From NCBI GenBank assembly GCA_049279675.1, contig JBAPOP010000101.1:1-64000 (forward strand): a stretch of DNA of 64,000 nucleotides. Reading direction: 5' to 3'. Below, piece by piece: positions 60,669 to 64,000 of the stretch. Positions within the stretch are counted from its first letter, which is position 1. Each line of letters opens with the position of its first letter. Source of the DNA: Palsa-147 sp049279675. GTDB lineage: Bacteria > Acidobacteriota > Terriglobia > Acidiferrales > UBA7541. The position numbers and the translations under genes are program-made. The notes under the pieces were generated by a model. The model was not told the origin of the DNA, did not search any database, and saw only the letters and a program-made list of their open reading frames with translations.

Positions 60669-61898
60669 CTACCGATGTCGAATCGTCGCGCGCCCGACGT
60701 CAATTGCGGGAAATCGAGGAAATGCAGGAGCACGATTTGAATCAGGCTGCAGCCTTTGAACCCGTTCGGAAGCCGGTATTTGCGGACTTGCGCTCGCGGG
60801 CGCGGCATTTCCGCCAGCGTCGCGATAGCCGAGAACAATTCTCACGACCGTATCAGCGACGTGCGGCGCAAGATATTCGGCCGGCGGCTGCCATCGCCGG
60901 TTCTCGCGCGTTACGATGCTCACCATGTTGACAATTGATTGCGGGTCTGCGCCGGCGAGGACATTCGAGCCGCACTCGAGCGTTTCCGGCCGTTCCGTCA
61001 CATCCCGGATCGTCACGTTGGGCACGCCCATGATGCAGGCTTCTTCTTGCACGGTGCCGCTATCGGAAAGCACGCAAAATGCGCTGCGCTCCAGCCGGAT
61101 GAAATCGAAAAATCCAAACGGCTCGAGAACCGTCAGGCACGAAACGGCAAGATCGATGCCAAATTGCTCGGCCTTAGATTTGGTTCGCGGGTGCAAAGAT
61201 AAAACGATCGGCAACCGGTATCGTTCATGGAGCAGTTCGAGCGCATCTATCACGCTGCGAAAACGGGATTCGACGTCCACATTTTCGGCTCGATGCATAG
61301 TCACGAGAAAATAACCGTTCTCTTTGATGCCAAGGCGCGCAAGGACCGTGCTAGAAGTAATCGGATCGGCGAAATGCTGCAGAACTTCGTAGATCGGGTT
61401 TCCGGTCACGAAGATATCCCGCCCTGCGATGCCCTCGTGCAGCAGATTTTCCCGGCTGCGATTTGTATACGGCATCAGAACCGAGCTGACATGATCGATC
61501 ACGCGCCGGTTGGTCTCCTCCGGAACGCGTAGATCGCAGCAGCGATTTCCCGCCTCCATGTGATAGACCGGAATGCCCAGCCGCCGCGCGACAATCGATA
61601 TCAGTCCACTATTGGTGTCGCCCAGAATCAGAATCCGCTCAGGACGTTTCTCCAGAAGCAATTGCTCGCCGCGAGATAAAATCTGCGCGACTTGATCTCC
61701 AAAGCCTGAGCCTCGGATTCCCATCGAGACATCCGGCTGCCGGACATTTAGCTCTCGAAAAAATAGGTCGCTCAATCGAGTGTCATAGTTTTGGCCTGTG
61801 TCGACGAAGATATGCTCGGCGTGATCATCCAACAGTTTGATGATCAGGCTGAGACGTATGATTTCAGGCCGCGTCCCGAGAACCGTCATGATTCTCAA
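60669..61898 (-). CDS. wecB: Non-hydrolysing UDP-HexNAc 2-epimerase (WbjD/QnlB type)
   Basis: 409 residues. MTVLGTRPEIIRLSLIIKLL, DTGQNYDTRLSDLFF, YHMEAGNRCCDLRVPEETNRRVIDH, VTMHRAENVD and LSDSGTVQEEACIMG are hallmarks of the WecB fold. General members make UDP-ManNAc, but behind fnlA-like and RmlD-like genes it more likely inverts C2 of the L-talo or L-rhamno intermediate in the L-FucNAc/L-QuiNAc route. Overlaps fnlA as ATGA. About 30 C-terminal residues look disordered. Confidence 0.92.
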   Translation of the reverse strand: MRIMTVLGTRPEIIRLSLIIKLLDDHAEHIFVDTGQNYDTRLSDLFFRELNVRQPDVSMGIRGSGFGDQVAQILSRGEQLLLEKRPERILILGDTNSGLISIVARRLGIPVYHMEAGNRCCDLRVPEETNRRVIDHVSSVLMPYTNRSRENLLHEGIAGRDIFVTGNPIYEVLQHFADPITSSTVLARLGIKENGYFLVTMHRAENVDVESRFRSVIDALELLHERYRLPIVLSLHPRTKSKAEQFGIDLAVSCLTVLEPFGFFDFIRLERSAFCVLSDSGTVQEEACIMGVPNVTIRDVTERPETLECGSNVLAGADPQSIVNMVSIVTRENRRWQPPAEYLAPHVADTVVRIVLGYRDAGGNAAPASASPQIPASERVQRLQPDSNRAPAFPRFPAIDVGRATIRHR

Positions 61899-62998
61899 CG
61901 CAGAGCCTCCGCCATTTCGTTCCGCATGTGCTCGAGCATCAAGCCTTCTTTTCGAAGCATCCCGGCGGTCTCTTCAAGAGTCATCAGTTTGTCGGCGGAA
62001 CTATACTCGCGGGATACGGAAGGCAATCCGCTTCGCGCGTTGCGCAATTCGGGCAACATCGGAAGAATGACGTAATAAGCGTCGCGCGCTACCGATCGAT
62101 GCGCCTCCTCCTCGCTAATCAGAATCTCGTGAACTTTTTCTCCCGGGCGGATTCCGGTGGTTCTAATTTCGATGGGCCGGTCGCCGATGAGGGATCTCGC
62201 GATATTGATCACCAGCGCGGAGGGAACTCGCGGAATGTAGGTTTCGCCTGGAAGTCCATCTCGAACGGCGGCAAAGATCGTATCGACGGCGTCATCCAAG
62301 CTGAGCAAGAACCGTGTCATCTCCGGAGCCGTGATTGTGACCGGTCCGCCATGGCGGATTTGCTCGTGAAATAACGGAACCACCGAACCGCGCGATGCAA
62401 GAACGTTGCCGTATCGAACGCAAACGAATCGTGTGTCCGGACATCGAATATTGGCCTGGATGAAGACTCGTTCCTGCAAGGCTTTGGTCATCCCCATCGC
62501 ATTCACCGGCTTGCAGGCTTTATCGGTAGAGACGCCGACGACAGTGTCGATTCGCAGACGATGTTCCTGAATCGCGCGGATAATATTTTCCGGCCCGCCG
62601 ATGTTCGTCTGCACGGCTTCGTAGGGAAAATATTCGCAAGTAGGCACTTGCTTGAGCGCGGCTGCGTTGAAAACCATGTCCACGCCGATGAGAGCTTGCG
62701 CCGTCGAATGAGGATCCCGCACGTCGCCGATACGAAACTCAAGTTTTTCCTGGAAATTGCGATAGATAATTTCGTCCGTGGCCGCGAAGCGATGCTGGTA
62801 CTCCATGCGCATCAAGTGCTGTTTCGCTTCATCCCGCGAAAGCACGACGATCTTGGCGGGATTTCCGGAGGTGCCATCCAGAAAACGGCGGACCAGTGCT
62901 TTTCCGAGCGAGCCTGTTCCCCCGGTGATAAGGATTCTTTTCCCGTCAAAATGTCGCAACTTGGACCTGCTTCCATCGAACGTAAGGCGTGTCATCAT
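61895..62998 (-). CDS. fnlA: UDP-GlcNAc 4,6-dehydratase/5-epimerase (WbjB/FnlA/CapE type)
   Basis: 367 residues from the ATG at 62998 (another at 62995). RILITGGTGSLGKALVRRFL and FNAAALKQVPTCEYFPYEAV, then STDKACKPVNAMGMTKALQE, with Met at the Tyr position as in the inverting dehydratases. C-terminal block includes GIRPGEKVHEILISEEEA. First enzyme toward UDP-L-FucNAc or UDP-L-QuiNAc. It overlaps the RmlD-like gene by about 50 bp and the epimerase by 4 bp. Confidence 0.92.
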   Translation of the reverse strand: MMTRLTFDGSRSKLRHFDGKRILITGGTGSLGKALVRRFLDGTSGNPAKIVVLSRDEAKQHLMRMEYQHRFAATDEIIYRNFQEKLEFRIGDVRDPHSTAQALIGVDMVFNAAALKQVPTCEYFPYEAVQTNIGGPENIIRAIQEHRLRIDTVVGVSTDKACKPVNAMGMTKALQERVFIQANIRCPDTRFVCVRYGNVLASRGSVVPLFHEQIRHGGPVTITAPEMTRFLLSLDDAVDTIFAAVRDGLPGETYIPRVPSALVINIARSLIGDRPIEIRTTGIRPGEKVHEILISEEEAHRSVARDAYYVILPMLPELRNARSGLPSVSREYSSADKLMTLEETAGMLRKEGLMLEHMRNEMAEALR

Positions 62999-63851
62999 TT
63001 GCAAGTTCAGAAACCAATTCCGGCCATGCGGGGCATAACTGACCGGTAGCTTCCTCGAACTTGTCTCCTTTCATGCTTCGATCACAGAAGAATTTCGAAT
63101 CTGGATGGATTGCGACGTCCAGTCCGTAGGCCTTTCGCAGCAAACAAAGAAGGTCAAATTTGGAGATCGCCGCGCTGGCGACCTGATAGAGCCCGGAAAG
63201 ATTGGATGAGGTCGCAATCAAGTTCGCGACCACGCGAGCCATATAGTTTGTGGTCACGCCGGAATACATTGCACGCGTAAAGCCGGAGATCCGTCGGTGT
63301 TCTTGCCTCAGAAACCACTCGAGGAGCGACTCAGAATGCGCCAATTCCCTGCCAATGATCGACGTGCGAAGAGTTAGCGCCGTGCTGTCTGTAAGTTCGC
63401 CGAGCGCTTTTGTGCGGCCATACAAATCCTCGGCGTCGGGAAGATCGGCCTCGTTGTAGTTGCCCCGCTTGCCGCTGAAGACGCAATCGGTGCTGAAATG
63501 AATCAACTTGCCGCCCCAGCGGCCGCACACTTCAGCCAATTGATGTGGTAGCAGAGCGTTCACCGCGATACTCGGAACGGCTTGGTTGGCTTGAGGTCGT
63601 TGCTTGACGATGCCAATGCAGTTGATGACGAAATTTGGCTTGTTCTCAAGAAGCAGATTTTCGAGTTTCCGAAAGTCTGCAGCGTCACAGTGCTCGATCA
63701 CGCCGCCATCGTGAAACAAGCTGATTGAGCGAATAGAAGGCTGTTCGATCGAGCCCCGAATCGTGCAGTAGGTTTCGGGATGTCTCGTCCGGAGATGCTG
63801 GAAGAGCTTGTGCCCCAGCATTCCCGTGCCGCCCAGGATCAAGATGTGCAT
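62946..63851 (-). CDS. RmlD-like NAD(P)-dependent sugar reductase (WbvR/QnlA type)
   Basis: 301 residues from the ATG at 63851. SDR of the dTDP-4-dehydrorhamnose reductase group: ILILGGTGMLGHKLFQHL, NCIGIVKQRPQA, VNALLPHQLAEVC, HFSTDCVFSGKRGNY and YGRTKALGE (YxxxK). It lacks the cupin domain of CapF/WbjC, which is used for L-FucNAc, and so fits the short reductase of the L-QuiNAc branch. First complete gene of the minus-strand cluster in this window. Confidence 0.88.
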   Translation of the reverse strand: MHILILGGTGMLGHKLFQHLRTRHPETYCTIRGSIEQPSIRSISLFHDGGVIEHCDAADFRKLENLLLENKPNFVINCIGIVKQRPQANQAVPSIAVNALLPHQLAEVCGRWGGKLIHFSTDCVFSGKRGNYNEADLPDAEDLYGRTKALGELTDSTALTLRTSIIGRELAHSESLLEWFLRQEHRRISGFTRAMYSGVTTNYMARVVANLIATSSNLSGLYQVASAAISKFDLLCLLRKAYGLDVAIHPDSKFFCDRSMKGDKFEEATGQLCPAWPELVSELANDDTPYVRWKQVQVATF

Positions 63852-63915
63852 GAATTGTGTACAGGACACAGACGACGTTGAGCGCCTATTCACATAAGTA
63901 AGCGCGATTGAGGCC

Positions 63916-64000
63916 TTAGACTCTCGCGCTGCTTGCCGCGCTCACGGATTTGTCGAGCGGCACTGAAACGCTGGCCGCGCGAGACAGTGCGAAATGGAAA
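63916..64000 (-). CDS. Possible 3' end of an upstream gene (cut by window)
   Basis: A minus-strand frame is open from the window edge to a TAA at 63916-63918 (28 codons, ending VSAASSARV). Too short to identify, and other frames are open nearly as far. It could be the tail of the preceding gene of the polysaccharide cluster. Confidence 0.25.
   Translation of the reverse strand, partial: FHFALSRAASVSVPLDKSVSAASSARV

Overview
The window is a moderately GC-rich bacterial chromosome segment, gene-dense on both strands, with many 1-4 bp ATGA/GTGA/TTGA overlaps between co-directional genes. Gene content and style suggest a diderm soil bacterium, most likely an Acidobacteriota (Terriglobia-like). 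Pointers are the one-piece arginine operon with a short N-acetylglutamate synthase, an exolytic peptidoglycan salvage locus, REP-like GCCGGC hairpins and many orphan membrane or Tat proteins. This placement is inference: no rRNA or other marker is present. I saw no tRNA, rRNA or CRISPR array.

Layout. 1-4.8 kb: reductive pyrimidine catabolism (preT, a membrane HEGGH protein and preA on the minus strand, divergent from dihydropyrimidinase). 4.8-7.2 kb: a zinc-ribbon membrane protein, PilZ, a YdeI-like protein and the transglycosylase mtgA. 7.3-9.1 kb: two copies of a MITE-like element flank an ArsR/AHSA1 pair. 9.2-13.6 kb: an accessory island with two SDR oxidoreductases (one strikingly AT-rich), a TetR regulator, a shared operator-like motif in four copies, and about 0.9 kb of gene-free, repeat-rich DNA. 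13.6-26.9 kb: a peptidoglycan (MurNAc/GlcNAc) salvage region holding a BadF/MurK-like kinase, an SSS symporter, an APC permease, a cobalamin-binding-like protein, a PP-loop ATPase, NamZ (DUF1343), a NagZ-serine hydrolase fusion, MurQ and MurA. 26.9-29.5 kb: pnp and rpsO. 29.8-33.3 kb: a five-gene operon (glycosyltransferase 2, two tandem PTPS paralogues, folE, threonine dehydratase). 33.3-39 kb: two TlpA-like thioredoxins around a copper unit (csoR, copA) with a clear CsoR-type operator, next to the stump of an amino-acid permease. 39-43 kb: a secreted protein, a Tat-signal protein, an amidase, a membrane protein and an acyl-ACP-desaturase-like diiron protein. 43.2-52.3 kb: the complete arginine operon argR-C-B-D-F-G-H-NAGS-argJ behind an ARG-box palindrome. 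52.3-63.9 kb (minus): an atypical LuxR regulator and a nine-gene surface-polysaccharide cluster whose first three genes match the UDP-L-QuiNAc pathway.

How the parts connect. NamZ and NagZ would trim glycan ends to free sugars and the fused hydrolase domain may remove stem peptides. The symporter and kinase would import and phosphorylate MurNAc, MurQ would remove its lactyl ether to give GlcNAc-6-P, and MurA would recommit UDP-GlcNAc to wall synthesis. The polysaccharide genes draw on the same UDP-GlcNAc pool, and mtgA polymerises new glycan. The most notable points are the salvage locus with its fusion protein and abutting upstream small ORF, the MITE pair, the horizontally acquired SDR with its TetR operators, the tandem eukaryote-style PTPS genes, and the L-QuiNAc-type cluster.
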